Below are positions 1 through 9,768 of a DNA stretch of 64,000 nucleotides, one piece after another (the first letter of the stretch is position 1; each line of letters begins with the position of its first letter). The notes below the pieces were generated by a model, which worked only from the letters and a program-made list of their open reading frames with translations, searched no databases and was not told where the DNA came from. A program made the translations under genes and the position numbers. This stretch comes from Pigmentiphaga litoralis (GTDB taxonomy: Bacteria > Pseudomonadota > Gammaproteobacteria > Burkholderiales > Burkholderiaceae_B): NCBI RefSeq assembly GCF_013408655.1, contig NZ_JACCBP010000001.1:186001-250000 (forward strand), read 5' to 3'.

Positions 1-3000
1 TGTCGTCGTCCACGACCAGCACCTTGCGGCCCACCAGTTCTTCGCCGGTATCTTCGCGCGCGGCGCCGCCCTGCTGGTTGATGCTGTGCAGGAACAGGCT
101 GACTTCATCGATCAGGCGTTCCGGCGACCGCGCGCCCTTGATCACGATACTGTCAGTGTGCTCACGAATCCGCAGGCTTTCTTCACGCGTCAGTTCACGG
201 GCCGAATACACCACCACCGGCGCCTGGCCGGCTTCGCTGCGCATCTGTTCCAGGAAGTCGAAGCCCGACATGCCGGGCAGGCCCAGGTCCAGCACGATGC
301 AGTCGTAGGCCAACACATTCAGCTTGGCCAGCGCGTCTTCGGCCGACGCCGACTCGATCACTTCCACCGTGGGCGAAGCCACCAGCTTGCGCACGGCTGC
401 GCGCGAAATCGGATCGTCATCCACGACCAGCAGACGGCGGGTGTTGTCGGCCTTGAAGTGCAGCAGGCGCTCGAACGCGCCGGTCAGCGCTTCGGACGTG
501 ACCGGCTTGGTCAGGAAGCCCACGGCGCCCAGTTCGCGGCCGCGGGCGCTTTCATCCAGCGCAGAAATGAAGTGCACGGGAATGTGCCGCACGGCCGGGT
601 CGGCCTTCAGGTGTTCGATCACGCTCCAGCCGTCCATGCTGGGCAGCATGACGTCGAGCAGGATGCCCGTGGGTCGATAGGTGCGCGCCAGATGCAGGCC
701 TGCTTCGCCATCGCCCGCGGCCAGCGCCTTGAGGCCCTTGCGGCGGATCAGGTCGGTCAGGATGCGGGCAAACGCCGGGTCGTCCTCGATCACCAGGATG
801 GCGGTGTCGCCGGGCGTGATGGATTGGCGGTCGTCCTCGACAATGATGCCGGTGACGGCGGTGGCCGACAGGGTGGGCAACGGCGCGGCGGGCATGGGAC
901 GAAAGCGTGCGCCTTCGGATCGCGCATGCGCGCGCGGGGCGGTGCGGGAGTCAGCCGTCGCGGGGCTGTTGCCGTCGCCCTGGCCGGTGGCCGTCTGCGG
1001 CGTGGCCGGCTGCGTGTCGGGCAGCAGCATCGTGAAGGTGCTGCCCTGGCCGAGTTCGCTGTGCAGCACGATGTCGCCATGATGCAGCTTCATCAGCTGC
1101 CGCGAGATGGCCAGGCCCAGGCCCGTGCCGCCGTACTGGCGGCTGGTGCTGGCATCCACCTGCTCGAACGCGCCAAACACGCGGCCCAGCTTGTCGTCCG
1201 GAATGCCGATGCCGGTATCGGTGACTTCGATCGCGACCGTGCTGCGGCTGTCAAAGCCCGGATAGTCCTTGTAGGGGCGGCCGATGCGCATGTGTACCGC
1301 GCCCAGCCGGGTGAACTTGAAGGCGTTGCTGAGCAGGTTGCTGGCAACCTGTTCCAGCTTGCCGCCATCACCCACCACCGACGGCGGCATGCCGTCATCG
1401 ACCAGCACCGTGAAGTCGACCTGCTTGTCCTTGGCGATGCGGTTGAAGTTGCGCTTGAGGGTGGACGCAAAGCGCGTCAGGTCCACCGGTTCCAGCAGCA
1501 GGTCCATCTTGCCCGCTTCAATCTTGGACAGATCCAGGATGTCGTTGATCAGGCGCAGCAGGTTCGACCCGCTTTCATGAATGATGCGCGCCGATTCCAC
1601 CTGATCGCCCGATAAATTGCCGTCACCGTTTTCGGCCAGGTCATTCGACAGGATCAACAGGCTGTTCAAGGGCGTGCGCAATTCGTGCGACATGTTCGCC
1701 AGAAATTCCGACTTGTACTGGTTCGCGCGGGTCAGCGCTTCGGCCTTGCTTTGCGTTTCCTGCTGCAGGGTTTCCAGAATGCTTTTCTGCTGATTGAGCG
1801 TGTCCGACTTCTGCCGCAGTTCTTCGTTGGACGCCTGCAGTTCTTCCTGCTGGGTCCGCAATTCTTCTTCGGACGCGCGCAGCTCGCCGGCCTGGGCCTG
1901 GGTCTGCTCGAGCAATTCGCGGGTGCGCACGGCGCGGGTGATGTTGTCGAGCGACAGGGCCACCAGCGGACCCAAGGCGTCCAGCAAGCGCTGCTGGCGC
2001 GACGTGGGATGCGAAAAGCTGGCCAGTTCGATCACGGCCAGCAGGCGCTCGCGCGACACCACGGGCAGCAGCAGCACATGGCGGGGCGATGCCTGGCCGC
2101 TGCCCGAATGGATGTCCAGGTAGCCGGGTGGCACGTCGGCAATGGCCAGCGGCTTGCGTTCGGCGGCGCACTGGCCTACCAGGCCTTCGCCAATGGCGTA
2201 GTGGTCCGGTCGGTCACCTTGCGCGCGGTAGCCGTAGCTGCCGGTGCGCACCAGGCGTTCTTCGGTCGTGTCATGCAGGTAGAGCAGGCCTGCACCGGCG
2301 TTGAGCAGCGGCGCGACTTCCGACAGCAGGGTGTTGGCGTAGTCGCGATGCGTGTCCACGCGTTGCAGACGGGTCGACACCGAGGCAATGCCGGACTTGA
2401 TCCAGTTCTGGTCGGCCGTTTCGATGGCCATGGCCTTGAAGGCTTCCAGCGCCCGCGCAATCACGCCGACTTCGTCGCGGCGGCCGACTGCGGGAATGTC
2501 GATGTCGTGATCATGACGGGCCAGCCGGGTCATCAGGTCGGCGAGTTGGCGCAGCGGCCGCGTGATCAGCGACACCGACAGCCACAGCGCCGCGGCCCCG
2601 CCCAGCAGCGCAAGCACCAGCGAACCGTAGCTCAGCCAGCGGCGCTGCATTTCGGTGTCGTCCAGCCGGCGTTCCCGTTCTTCCAGTCCGTCGCGGGCCA
2701 CTTGGGCGACCTGGTCCATCAGCTGAATGATGTCAGGGGTGCGGGTCGTGGAATTGGCCGACGCGGTCTGGAAGATACGTTCGCGCTCGGTCACCGACAG
2801 GCTGCCGTCCTGCTGCCAGGCGGCCTTGACGGCGGTAATGATGGGGGTCGATACGGTGCTGATCCAGCGGCGGTCCACTTCCACCACCCGGTCCAGCCGG
2901 CTGGATTGCAAGGCATCGCCGCGTGCCGCTTCGATGATCTTGTGCAGCACGTCGTGGAAGCCCTGGTCGGCCGCGTCATACAGCGTGGTGTCCGGCGACA

Positions 3001-3241
3001 GGCCCGAAAACAGGATCTGCCGCATTTCGTACTGGCGCTCGAACAGGAAACGTGTGGCCCGATTCACTTCGCGCAGCAGCAGGGTGGTATCGCGCGTCGC
3101 CTGCTGGATGTCCTGCTGCTCTTTTTCGACCAGGGCGGTGCCCGCGGAAGACAGGGCGAACAGACCGATCAGAAGGCCGACAACGAGCGAGACTTTGGCC
3201 AGCAACGAGACGTCGCCAAGCCAGGTTTGGTGGAGTTTCAT
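1..3241 (-). CDS. Hybrid sensor histidine kinase/response regulator, partial (C-terminus beyond window)
   Basis: This is a membrane hybrid histidine kinase that starts at the ATG at 3241 and is still open at base 1. It begins with an N-terminal membrane segment (about residues 11-30), a sensor region, a second membrane segment (about 205-227), a HAMP linker with the ITRPLRQLADLM motif, and a GAF domain (about 300-430). A Gln/Glu-rich coiled coil leads into the HisKA box MSHELRTPL, with phospho-acceptor His519. The ATPase boxes DTGIGIP and GGTGLGLAIS follow. Two receiver domains come next, with phospho-acceptor aspartates Asp863 (LLDVMLP) and Asp985 (VLDLGLPG). A third receiver starts at the window edge with KVLVVDDD. 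The signal and output are unknown. The upstream gene is a Bug-type binding protein on the same strand, but an 86-base gap with a hairpin separates them, so a shared function is not implied. Confidence 0.9.
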   Translation of the reverse strand, partial: MKLHQTWLGDVSLLAKVSLVVGLLIGLFALSSAGTALVEKEQQDIQQATRDTTLLLREVNRATRFLFERQYEMRQILFSGLSPDTTLYDAADQGFHDVLHKIIEAARGDALQSSRLDRVVEVDRRWISTVSTPIITAVKAAWQQDGSLSVTERERIFQTASANSTTRTPDIIQLMDQVAQVARDGLEERERRLDDTEMQRRWLSYGSLVLALLGGAAALWLSVSLITRPLRQLADLMTRLARHDHDIDIPAVGRRDEVGVIARALEAFKAMAIETADQNWIKSGIASVSTRLQRVDTHRDYANTLLSEVAPLLNAGAGLLYLHDTTEERLVRTGSYGYRAQGDRPDHYAIGEGLVGQCAAERKPLAIADVPPGYLDIHSGSGQASPRHVLLLPVVSRERLLAVIELASFSHPTSRQQRLLDALGPLVALSLDNITRAVRTRELLEQTQAQAGELRASEEELRTQQEELQASNEELRQKSDTLNQQKSILETLQQETQSKAEALTRANQYKSEFLANMSHELRTPLNSLLILSNDLAENGDGNLSGDQVESARIIHESGSNLLRLINDILDLSKIEAGKMDLLLEPVDLTRFASTLKRNFNRIAKDKQVDFTVLVDDGMPPSVVGDGGKLEQVASNLLSNAFKFTRLGAVHMRIGRPYKDYPGFDSRSTVAIEVTDTGIGIPDDKLGRVFGAFEQVDASTSRQYGGTGLGLAISRQLMKLHHGDIVLHSELGQGSTFTMLLPDTQPATPQTATGQGDGNSPATADSRTAPRAHARSEGARFRPMPAAPLPTLSATAVTGIIVEDDRQSITPGDTAILVIEDDPAFARILTDLIRRKGLKALAAGDGEAGLHLARTYRPTGILLDVMLPSMDGWSVIEHLKADPAVRHIPVHFISALDESARGRELGAVGFLTKPVTSEALTGAFERLLHFKADNTRRLLVVDDDPISRAAVRKLVASPTVEVIESASAEDALAKLNVLAYDCIVLDLGLPGMSGFDFLEQMRSEAGQAPVVVYSARELTREESLRIREHTDSIVIKGARSPERLIDEVSLFLHSINQQGGAAREDTGEELVGRKVLVVDDD

Positions 3242-3276
3242 GAATCGGGCGGGCGCCGGACGAGGGCGCGAGGAGA

Positions 3277-3306
3277 GGACCGCGCTACATTAACCCGGCG
3301 CGGTCC
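3277..3306 (-). terminator. Inverted repeat between binding-protein and kinase genes
   Basis: Perfect 9-base arms (3277-3285 and 3298-3306) flank a 12-base loop just past the stop of the binding-protein gene. No T-run follows on the minus strand, so this is a stable hairpin that could slow or end transcription. It is not a textbook intrinsic terminator. Confidence 0.4.
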
Positions 3307-3327
3307 GCTCTGCAGTAGTCCGATGGA

Positions 3328-4326
3328 TTACTCAGCGGTAATCTGCGCGGCGCGTATCACTTTCGTCCACTTTGCAATTTCCGATTGCACCAGCGCAGCA
3401 AATGCGTCTGGCGAACTGGTCACCACATCGGCGCCTTGCTCGGCAAACCGCTTCTGCAGTTCGGGATCCTTGAGCGCTTCAAGCGACGCCTGGTACAGCT
3501 TGGCGACCACGTCCTTGGGCGTGCCGGCTGGCGCGAATACGCCATACCACTGCGGCACTTCAAAGTCGGCCAGACCGGCTTCGGCAAAGGTCGGGACGTC
3601 GGGGAACAGCGGCGACCGCTTCTTGCCGGTAATGGCCAGCGCGCGCACGGTGCCATTCTTGATCTGGCCCGACCCGCTGACCAGCGTGCCGAACATGAGC
3701 TGCGTGCGGCCAGCCACGGTATCGGCCAGGGCTGGCGCGGCGCCGCGATAGTGGATCGGCGTCATATCCGTGCCGGTCAGCTGCGCGAACAGCGCGCCGG
3801 CAATGTGCGGCATCGACCCCTTGCCCGACGACGCGTAGTTCAACTTGCCGGGCTCCGCCTTCAGCAGCGCGACCAGTTCCTTGACCGACTGCGCCTTGAC
3901 GGCAGGGTTGACCAGCAACCCCGTCTGGGCGACGGCGGCCTGCGTGATCGGCGCGAAATCCTTGACGGCGTCATACGGCAGCTTTTCCAGCGCCGGGTTG
4001 GTGCCGTGGGTGCCGATGTAGCCCATCAACAGCGTGTAGCCGTCCGCCGGCGCCTTGGCGACGTAATCCGATCCGATGGTGCCGCCTGCACCGCCCTTGT
4101 TTTCGACCACCACGCTGACGCCCAGCTTGTCGGTCAGCTTCTGCGCCAGCACGCGCGCCATGAAGTCCGTGCCGCCGCCAGGCGCGGTCGGAACGATCAG
4201 GCGGACGGGTTTGTTGGGGAAGGCTGCCTGGGCCGATGCCGCCATGGGCAAGGCCAGGGTGGCCGAGGCCAGCAGTGCGCTTGCCGCGAGCGTGCGCAGG
4301 GAAGGAAGAAGGGAAGTCGTGGTCAT
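3328..4326 (-). CDS. Bug-family tripartite tricarboxylate transporter substrate-binding protein
   Basis: This 332-residue protein is a periplasmic solute receptor of the TctC/Bug family. It has an N-terminal signal peptide (hydrophobic stretch about residues 12-30, cleavage probably after AQA). The family start FPNKPVRLIVP follows, with the ligand-loop motif APGGGTDFMAR. Later family landmarks include GTHGTNPAL and YRGAAPALADTVAGR. Bug proteins bind small carboxylates, amides or aromatic acids and are very numerous in Bordetella-like bacteria. Most are orphans, as here: no tctA/tctB membrane genes are nearby. The ligand cannot be predicted from the sequence. The length is normal and the start ATG at 4326 gives an intact signal peptide. 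Confidence 0.9.
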   Translation of the reverse strand: MTTTSLLPSLRTLAASALLASATLALPMAASAQAAFPNKPVRLIVPTAPGGGTDFMARVLAQKLTDKLGVSVVVENKGGAGGTIGSDYVAKAPADGYTLLMGYIGTHGTNPALEKLPYDAVKDFAPITQAAVAQTGLLVNPAVKAQSVKELVALLKAEPGKLNYASSGKGSMPHIAGALFAQLTGTDMTPIHYRGAAPALADTVAGRTQLMFGTLVSGSGQIKNGTVRALAITGKKRSPLFPDVPTFAEAGLADFEVPQWYGVFAPAGTPKDVVAKLYQASLEALKDPELQKRFAEQGADVVTSSPDAFAALVQSEIAKWTKVIRAAQITAE

Positions 4327-4335
4327 GGTGAGTCT

Positions 4336-4384
4336 CGTGTCGTGTTGTCGTTGTGTCGTGTCGTTCTGTCGTGTCGTTCTTGTG
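4336..4384. repeat. Imperfect TGTCGT short repeats upstream of Bug gene
   Basis: The leader of the binding-protein gene consists of degenerate 5-10 base repeats built on TGTCG (CGACA on the coding strand). It has no clear Shine-Dalgarno sequence. The repeat may affect translation or simply be slippage-prone DNA. Confidence 0.5.
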
Positions 4385-4455
4385 GTGCGGTGATGCGGTG
4401 TCGCTTCCGGGGATGCCGCAGCATCCGGCCGAGGACGAATGATAGGACCGAAAAC

Positions 4456-4487
4456 GACAATGCCGCACTCGAAAGTGCGGCATTGTC
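4456..4487. terminator. Bidirectional rho-independent terminator after rne
   Basis: A perfect 14-base stem (4456-4469 with 4474-4487) carries a CGAA tetraloop. TTT follows on the plus strand and TTTT on the minus strand. It lies 42 bases past the rne stop codon, so its main role should be to end the rne transcript. Confidence 0.85.
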
Positions 4488-4528
4488 TTTACCCCCTGGC
4501 GCGAACGCCAGGGCAGGTTGCCGACCCC

Positions 4529-7500
4529 TTAACCGCGGGTTTCGACCTGCACCAGCGGCTCGTCGGCCACGGCCGCGCGAACCTTGGGTTCACGGCCCAG
4601 CTTGACCGCCGGCGTGGACGCCATCTTTTCCTGGGCAGCCACCAGCTTGCTGCGGTCCGTCTCGACCCACTGCATGCCGGCCTGTTCGACCACCTGGACC
4701 AGATCGGCCTTGGCGGGCGCGGCGGCAGGCGCTGCTGCGGCGGGTGCCGGAGCAGGTGTAGCGGCAGGTGCCGGAGCCGTTGCCGGAGCCGCCACCGGTG
4801 CGGGCGCAGCGGCAGGCGTGACCGTGGCGGGAGCCTCGGCCGGCGCAACCGGTGCTTCGGCCACGGCCGTCACAGGCACGTCGGCGATGAACGCCGGCGA
4901 CACGGCAACGGGTTCCGGCTCGGCGGCAGGTTCGGCCACCGGAGCCGGGGCAACAGCAGCCGGAGCAACTGGAGCCGGAGCAACCGCAGCCGGAGCAACA
5001 GCAGCCGGGGCAACAGCAGCCGGGGCAACAGCAGCCGGGGCCGGCACCAGGGCCGGGACGACGGCCGGCGCCGCCGCCTGGACCGGTGCAGGCACCGACG
5101 CGTCGGGTTCCAGCGCTTCGACCGTGGCTTCGCCCTTCGCGGCTTCGACCTTGACCAGGCGGTCTTCGGTCTCGGCCGGCAGCTCGGCAGGCGCAGCCAC
5201 CGGAGCAGGTGCGGTGTTCACGGCATCGGCAGCGGCAGCCGCAGCGGCAGGCGCGGCAGCCGGAGCCACTGGCGCAGGTGCCACAACCGGTGCAGGTGCC
5301 ACAAACGGCGCAGCAGCCACGGGTTGCGACGGCACGGCAGCGTCAGACGATGCCGAAGCCGATCCAGCAAACGGATCCACCGGCGCCTTCGGGGCGCTGG
5401 GGGTCAGGAACGGATCAGCAATCGATGCGGCCGGGGTGACCGGCACATCGGCGGCAGGCGCCGCCACGGGCACCGGCACGCCCAGATCCACCGGCGACGA
5501 TGCCTTGGCGTCGGTCACGGCTTCCGCAGCGATTGGCGCGACTGGCGTTGCAGGCCCAGCATGCGCCACGGCGTTTTCGACCACGGCCGCTTCGGTCACC
5601 GCAGGCGACAGCAGGGTCACGTCGCGGTCATCGGCGCTGGCGTCGTCGTCATCCAGGTCGCTCATGCCATCTTCCTGCATGGGCTGGCCGGCCTCGTTGG
5701 TACGGCGGCCGCGGCGGCCACGACGGCGGCGGCGCTTGCGCTCCGGTTCGCCTTCGACGCCATCGTCGGTTTCACCCGGGGCCAGTCCATCGGCATCCAG
5801 GATGGGGGTGCCGGCATCGATCGCCTGACCCATTTCCTGCGGCGCATTGATGGCATCGGCCAGCGGGCGCGTCATGTCGTCCGGATGCGGCACGATGACC
5901 GGCTTGGGTGCCGGGGCAGGTGCGGCAACCGGTTCAGCGATCGCGACCTGCGTCACGACGGCAGCGGTGGTCAGTGCGGTCTCGTCGATCTGCACGTCGT
6001 CACGGCGGCCACCGCGGCGGCCACGGCGGCTGCGCGGACCGCGCGGGTCGAGCGCATCGGCGTCGTCGGCGGCGTAGGGCGCGGTCGACAGGGCGGCGTG
6101 GCGGACTTCTTCCGGACGCTGGCGGGCCGTGTCGGCGCGCGGGGCGCGGTCGTCACGGCGGCCGTCGCGGCGGCCACGGCCTTCCTTGCGGCCGTCCAGG
6201 TCGCCGTCGATGCGGGTCACGTCGTCGGACGCACGCGGCTCGCGATTGTCACGGCCTTCGCTGCGGCCGCGGTTGTTGCCGCTGCCATTGCTGCCGGTGC
6301 GGCGGTTGCGATTGCGGTTGGCATCGCGGGCGGCGGTGTCGGGCGTGGCGACCGGACGCGGAGCCGGAGCCGGTGCGACCGGCGCCGGATCGGCGAACGT
6401 GCTGCGGAACCAGCCCATCACGCGCGACAGCAGGCCGGCAGCCGGCTCGACCACCGGTGCGGGCGCAGGCGTGGGCGCGGGTGCGGCGGCGGCGGCACCC
6501 CGGCGCGGACGCAGCGGCGTGACATTGCCGGCCTCGTCCACGGTGGTGGGCGTCGACGACACAGGCGCCGGTTGCGATGGGGTGATGCCCTTGACCAGCG
6601 CTTCGGGCTTGGCCTTGACCTCGGATTCCTGCAGCGAATAAGCCAGGTTCGTTTCGGGCGCTTCGGCCAGTTCGAAGCTGGCTTTGGCGTTCTCAAGGCG
6701 CGGGTCGTCGTGACGCAGGCGCTCGAGCGTGTGATGCGGGGTGTCCAGATGCTTGTTCGGGATCAGGATCAGGTTGACCTTGAGCCGGGCTTCCATCTTG
6801 GCGATGTCGGTGCGCTTCTCGTTCAGCAGGAAAGTCGCGACTTCCACCGGCACCTGTGCATGCACAGCCGCCGTGTTTTCCTTCATCGACTCTTCTTCGA
6901 TCAGGCGCAGCACCTGCAGCGCGCTCGACTCGGTATCGCGGATCACGCCGGTGCCGTTGCAACGCGGGCAGGTGATGTGCGAACCCTCGTTCAGGGCCGG
7001 ACGCAGGCGCTGGCGCGACAGTTCCATCAGGCCGAAACGCGAAATCTTGCCCATCTGGACGCGGGCACGGTCGAAGTGCAGGGCCTCGCGCAGCCGTTGT
7101 TCCACCGCGCGCTGGTTCTTGCTGTCTTCCATGTCGATGAAGTCGATCACGATCAGACCGCCCAGGTCGCGCAAGCGCAGCTGGCGGGCGACTTCGTCGG
7201 CCGCTTCAAGGTTGGTCCGCACCGCGGTTTCTTCGATGTCGCTGCCCTTGGTCGAGCGCGCCGAGTTCACGTCGACGGCCACCAGGGCTTCGGTATGGTC
7301 GATCACCACGGCGCCGCCCGAAGGCAGCGGCACGGTCCGCGCGTAGGCGGTTTCGATCTGGTGTTCGATCTGGAAACGCGAAAAGAGGGGAACGTCGTCC
7401 TGGTAGCGCTTCACGCGGCTGACGTTGTCCGGCATCACCACGCCCATGAAGGCGCAGGCCTGGTCGGCAATGTCGTCGGTGTCGATCAGGATTTCGCCGA

Positions 7501-8173
7501 TGTCGGGCGAAAAGTAGTCACGGATCGCGCGGATCACCAGACTGGATTCAAGGTAGATCAGGATCGGGCCGGTGTTGTCACGGGCGGCGCCGTCGATCGC
7601 GGTCCACAGTTGCAGCAGATAGGACAGGTCCCACTGCAGTTCTTCGACATTGCGGCCGATGCCGGCGGTGCGGGCGATGATGCTCATGCCGGTCGGGACC
7701 GACAATTGCTCCATGGTCTCGCGCAGTTCCTGGCGGTCTTCGCCTTCCACGCGGCGCGAAACGCCACCGCCGCGCGGATTGTTGGGCATCAGGACCAGAT
7801 AGCGGCCAGCCAGCGAAATGAAGGTGGTGAGGGCGGCGCCTTTGTTGCCGCGCTCTTCCTTTTCGACCTGGACGATGAGTTCCTGGCCTTCACGCAGCAC
7901 GTCCTGGATGCGGGCGGTGCGGACGTCGACGCCTTCCTTGAAGTAGGCGCGGGCGATTTCCTTGAAGGGCAGGAAACCGTGGCGTTCTTCGCCGTAGTTG
8001 ACGAAACACGCTTCCAGACTGGGTTCGACCCGGGTGACGATACCCTTGTAGATATTGCCTTTGCGCTGTTCGCGGCCGGCAGTTTCAATGTCGAGGTCGA
8101 TGAGTTTTTGCCCATCGACAATGGCAACGCGCAGTTCTTCCTGGTGCGTTGCATTAAACAGCATGCGCTTCAT
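4529..8173 (-). CDS. rne: Ribonuclease E
   Basis: RNase E, the endoribonuclease that starts mRNA decay and matures rRNA and tRNA. The 1214-residue protein opens with the family start [20 protein letters not shown], followed by an S1 RNA-binding domain (about 37-120) and the 5'-sensor/DNase-I-like catalytic half. The metal-binding aspartates lie in VAVDVNS and VIDFIDMED. The zinc-link CPRCNGTG sits near residue 400 and would hold the tetramer together. From about residue 560 the protein becomes disordered, with Arg-rich RNA-binding patches (for example [11 protein letters not shown] and [11 protein letters not shown]) and long Ala/Pro/Val stretches. This matches the degradosome scaffold half of gamma- and betaproteobacterial enzymes. 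A 15-base tandem repeat encodes part of the tail. The gene is divergent from rluC, as in E. coli. Confidence 0.97.
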   Translation of the reverse strand: MKRMLFNATHQEELRVAIVDGQKLIDLDIETAGREQRKGNIYKGIVTRVEPSLEACFVNYGEERHGFLPFKEIARAYFKEGVDVRTARIQDVLREGQELIVQVEKEERGNKGAALTTFISLAGRYLVLMPNNPRGGGVSRRVEGEDRQELRETMEQLSVPTGMSIIARTAGIGRNVEELQWDLSYLLQLWTAIDGAARDNTGPILIYLESSLVIRAIRDYFSPDIGEILIDTDDIADQACAFMGVVMPDNVSRVKRYQDDVPLFSRFQIEHQIETAYARTVPLPSGGAVVIDHTEALVAVDVNSARSTKGSDIEETAVRTNLEAADEVARQLRLRDLGGLIVIDFIDMEDSKNQRAVEQRLREALHFDRARVQMGKISRFGLMELSRQRLRPALNEGSHITCPRCNGTGVIRDTESSALQVLRLIEEESMKENTAAVHAQVPVEVATFLLNEKRTDIAKMEARLKVNLILIPNKHLDTPHHTLERLRHDDPRLENAKASFELAEAPETNLAYSLQESEVKAKPEALVKGITPSQPAPVSSTPTTVDEAGNVTPLRPRRGAAAAAPAPTPAPAPVVEPAAGLLSRVMGWFRSTFADPAPVAPAPAPRPVATPDTAARDANRNRNRRTGSNGSGNNRGRSEGRDNREPRASDDVTRIDGDLDGRKEGRGRRDGRRDDRAPRADTARQRPEEVRHAALSTAPYAADDADALDPRGPRSRRGRRGGRRDDVQIDETALTTAAVVTQVAIAEPVAAPAPAPKPVIVPHPDDMTRPLADAINAPQEMGQAIDAGTPILDADGLAPGETDDGVEGEPERKRRRRRGRRGRRTNEAGQPMQEDGMSDLDDDDASADDRDVTLLSPAVTEAAVVENAVAHAGPATPVAPIAAEAVTDAKASSPVDLGVPVPVAAPAADVPVTPAASIADPFLTPSAPKAPVDPFAGSASASSDAAVPSQPVAAAPFVAPAPVVAPAPVAPAAAPAAAAAAADAVNTAPAPVAAPAELPAETEDRLVKVEAAKGEATVEALEPDASVPAPVQAAAPAVVPALVPAPAAVAPAAVAPAAVAPAAVAPAPVAPAAVAPAPVAEPAAEPEPVAVSPAFIADVPVTAVAEAPVAPAEAPATVTPAAAPAPVAAPATAPAPAATPAPAPAAAAPAAAPAKADLVQVVEQAGMQWVETDRSKLVAAQEKMASTPAVKLGREPKVRAAVADEPLVQVETRG
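4941..5040 (-). repeat. 15-base in-frame tandem repeat in rne tail
   Basis: About 6.7 near-identical 15-base units encode Val-Ala-Pro-Ala-Ala repeats at roughly residues 1045-1078 of RNase E. Unit length is a multiple of three, so copy change alters only tail length. Confidence 0.85.
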
Positions 8174-8757
8174 GTATGAAGTTCTCCGTGGTCATATCGC
8201 GCCGGAATCGGCGCGCAGCCTCGGGCCATCAGGAAGAATGCATCACGCAGGGCGAGCAGAAAGAAAGCCGGTGCGCGAAGGGCGCACCCCACGGGTCAGG
8301 TCAATGTGGCCAGCCGGGCGTGGAATGCGCAGGGTCAAGGAAGAGCGCTTGCACCGTGAATGCCGCAGCCGACGCCCCTGCACCGCAATCGGCGGTGGGG
8401 GACATGAAGTGGCGCGGGATCGAATAGTTTATGTTCACGGATTTTGCGAGCCAGACCAGCGCGCTTGTCTAAGCGCGCCGTTATTGCGTATACGACGGTT
8501 TCCTCTACAGGCGTCTGCGGAAGCGTACTTCTGTGGACTGCGCGGCAAGACCCGTTAGGTGCGGATGCTGGCGGCGCGGTCGACAGGCGACCGTGACGGC
8601 CCGAAGAATCAAGTGGGAGGGGCGGGTACAATTCCGGCACACTTAGCAAACACCTGTGGCACACAAGGCGGAGACGCCGCGAAAAAGCGCGTCTCGACGC
8701 ATACGTGCTGCACCCCGGTGTTGCAACCCACCTGACTCGATCAGGCTTCTGGATTAT
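8174..8757. other. Divergent rne-rluC intergenic region; probable rne leader
   Basis: This 584-base gap holds no convincing gene. On the rne strand it contains a perfect 8-base GC stem with a 4-base loop (8459-8478) and a 7-base stem (8270-8276 with 8282-8288). Between the two is an AU-rich stretch (about 8421-8447). RNase E genes in enterobacteria have a long structured leader that the enzyme cuts to control its own level, and this layout fits that. On the rluC side a TACAAT-like -10 (8627-8632) can be seen without a good -35. The promoter positions are unproven. Confidence 0.5.
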
Positions 8758-9768
8758 ATGTCGGTACCCCTATTGCGCAAAGCGAAATCCTCCGCTCCAA
8801 CCTCGGCCCGCAAGCCTGCGCCAGCCCGGCCGACGCCCTCCGCGCCGGCCCCTCTGGTCGTGCGGCAGGTCGAGGTGGACGACGACCACGACGGCCAGCG
8901 ACTCGACAATTTCCTCATGCGCCTGTGCAAGGGCGTACCCAAGAGCCATATCTATAAGGCGATCCGGGGTGGCGAGGTCCGGGTCAACAAGGGCCGGGTG
9001 GGGGTCGACCATCGTCTGGCCGTGGGCGACATCGTGCGGGTTCCGCCGCTGCGCCTGCCCGAACAGAAGGTCCATTTCGTGCCACCCGGGGAGTTTCCCG
9101 TAGTGTTCGAAGATGAAGCCATGCTGGTCATCGACAAACCCGCCGGCGTCGCCGTCCATGGCGGCAGCGGCGTCGACTTCGGCGTGATCGAACAGCTGCG
9201 CAAGTCCCGTCCCCAGGCCAAGTTTCTTGAACTGGTCCACCGGCTCGACCGCGACACGTCGGGCCTGCTCATGATCGGCAAGAAGCGCAGCGCGCTGGTG
9301 GGTCTGCACCAGTCCCTGCGCGACGGCGGCTGGAGCAAGCACTACCTGACGGTGGTGTCGGGCGACTGGGTCAACGATCGCCAGCACGTCCGCCTGCCGC
9401 TGACCAAGTGGACCACCAAGTCCGGAGAACGCCGCGTGCGCGTGGACCCCGATGGCCAGGTGGCGCACACCATCTTTTCGCTCAAGCAGCGCTACGGCGC
9501 GTTCAGCCTGCTCGACGCCGAACTCAAGACCGGGCGGACTCACCAGATCCGCGTCCATCTCGCCAGCAGCGGCTTTCCCATCATCGGGGACGACAAATAT
9601 GGCGATGACGACGTGAATGCCCGCCTGGCCAGCAGCGGCTTCAAGCGCATGTTCCTGCATGCGCATACGCTAAGCCTGTTGCACCCCCTGACCGGAGAGC
9701 GGCTTGAACTGCAGGCGCCGCTGCCGCCCGACTGTGTTGCCTTCCTTGAGGAACTTGCCACGCCATGA
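8758..9768 (+). CDS. rluC: 23S rRNA pseudouridine synthase RluC
   Basis: RluC-type pseudouridine synthase (336 residues), which in E. coli isomerises U955, U2504 and U2580 of 23S rRNA. An N-terminal S4 RNA-binding domain (about 45-100: GQRLDNFLMRLCKGVPKSHIYKAI) precedes the RluA-family catalytic domain. The active-site motif is VHRLDRDTSGLL, with the catalytic Asp in RLD. The C-terminal signature GRTHQIRVHLASSGFPIIGDDKYG follows. The chosen start is the ATG at 8758. A longer in-frame reading from 8656 lacks family similarity. The gene overlaps the next by four bases (ATGA), which implies translational coupling. Confidence 0.95.
   Translation: MSVPLLRKAKSSAPTSARKPAPARPTPSAPAPLVVRQVEVDDDHDGQRLDNFLMRLCKGVPKSHIYKAIRGGEVRVNKGRVGVDHRLAVGDIVRVPPLRLPEQKVHFVPPGEFPVVFEDEAMLVIDKPAGVAVHGGSGVDFGVIEQLRKSRPQAKFLELVHRLDRDTSGLLMIGKKRSALVGLHQSLRDGGWSKHYLTVVSGDWVNDRQHVRLPLTKWTTKSGERRVRVDPDGQVAHTIFSLKQRYGAFSLLDAELKTGRTHQIRVHLASSGFPIIGDDKYGDDDVNARLASSGFKRMFLHAHTLSLLHPLTGERLELQAPLPPDCVAFLEELATP

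Noticed and set aside
86..3751. Two plus-strand open frames (86-1615 and 1685-3751) opposite the sensor kinase
   Set aside because: The minus strand reads through as an unbroken kinase with HAMP, GAF, HisKA, ATPase and receivers.
4439..8179. A plus-strand open frame of about 1246 codons opposite rne
   Set aside because: Shadow of RNase E, whose minus-strand translation has all catalytic motifs. The plus frame is Arg/Gly/His-rich nonsense.
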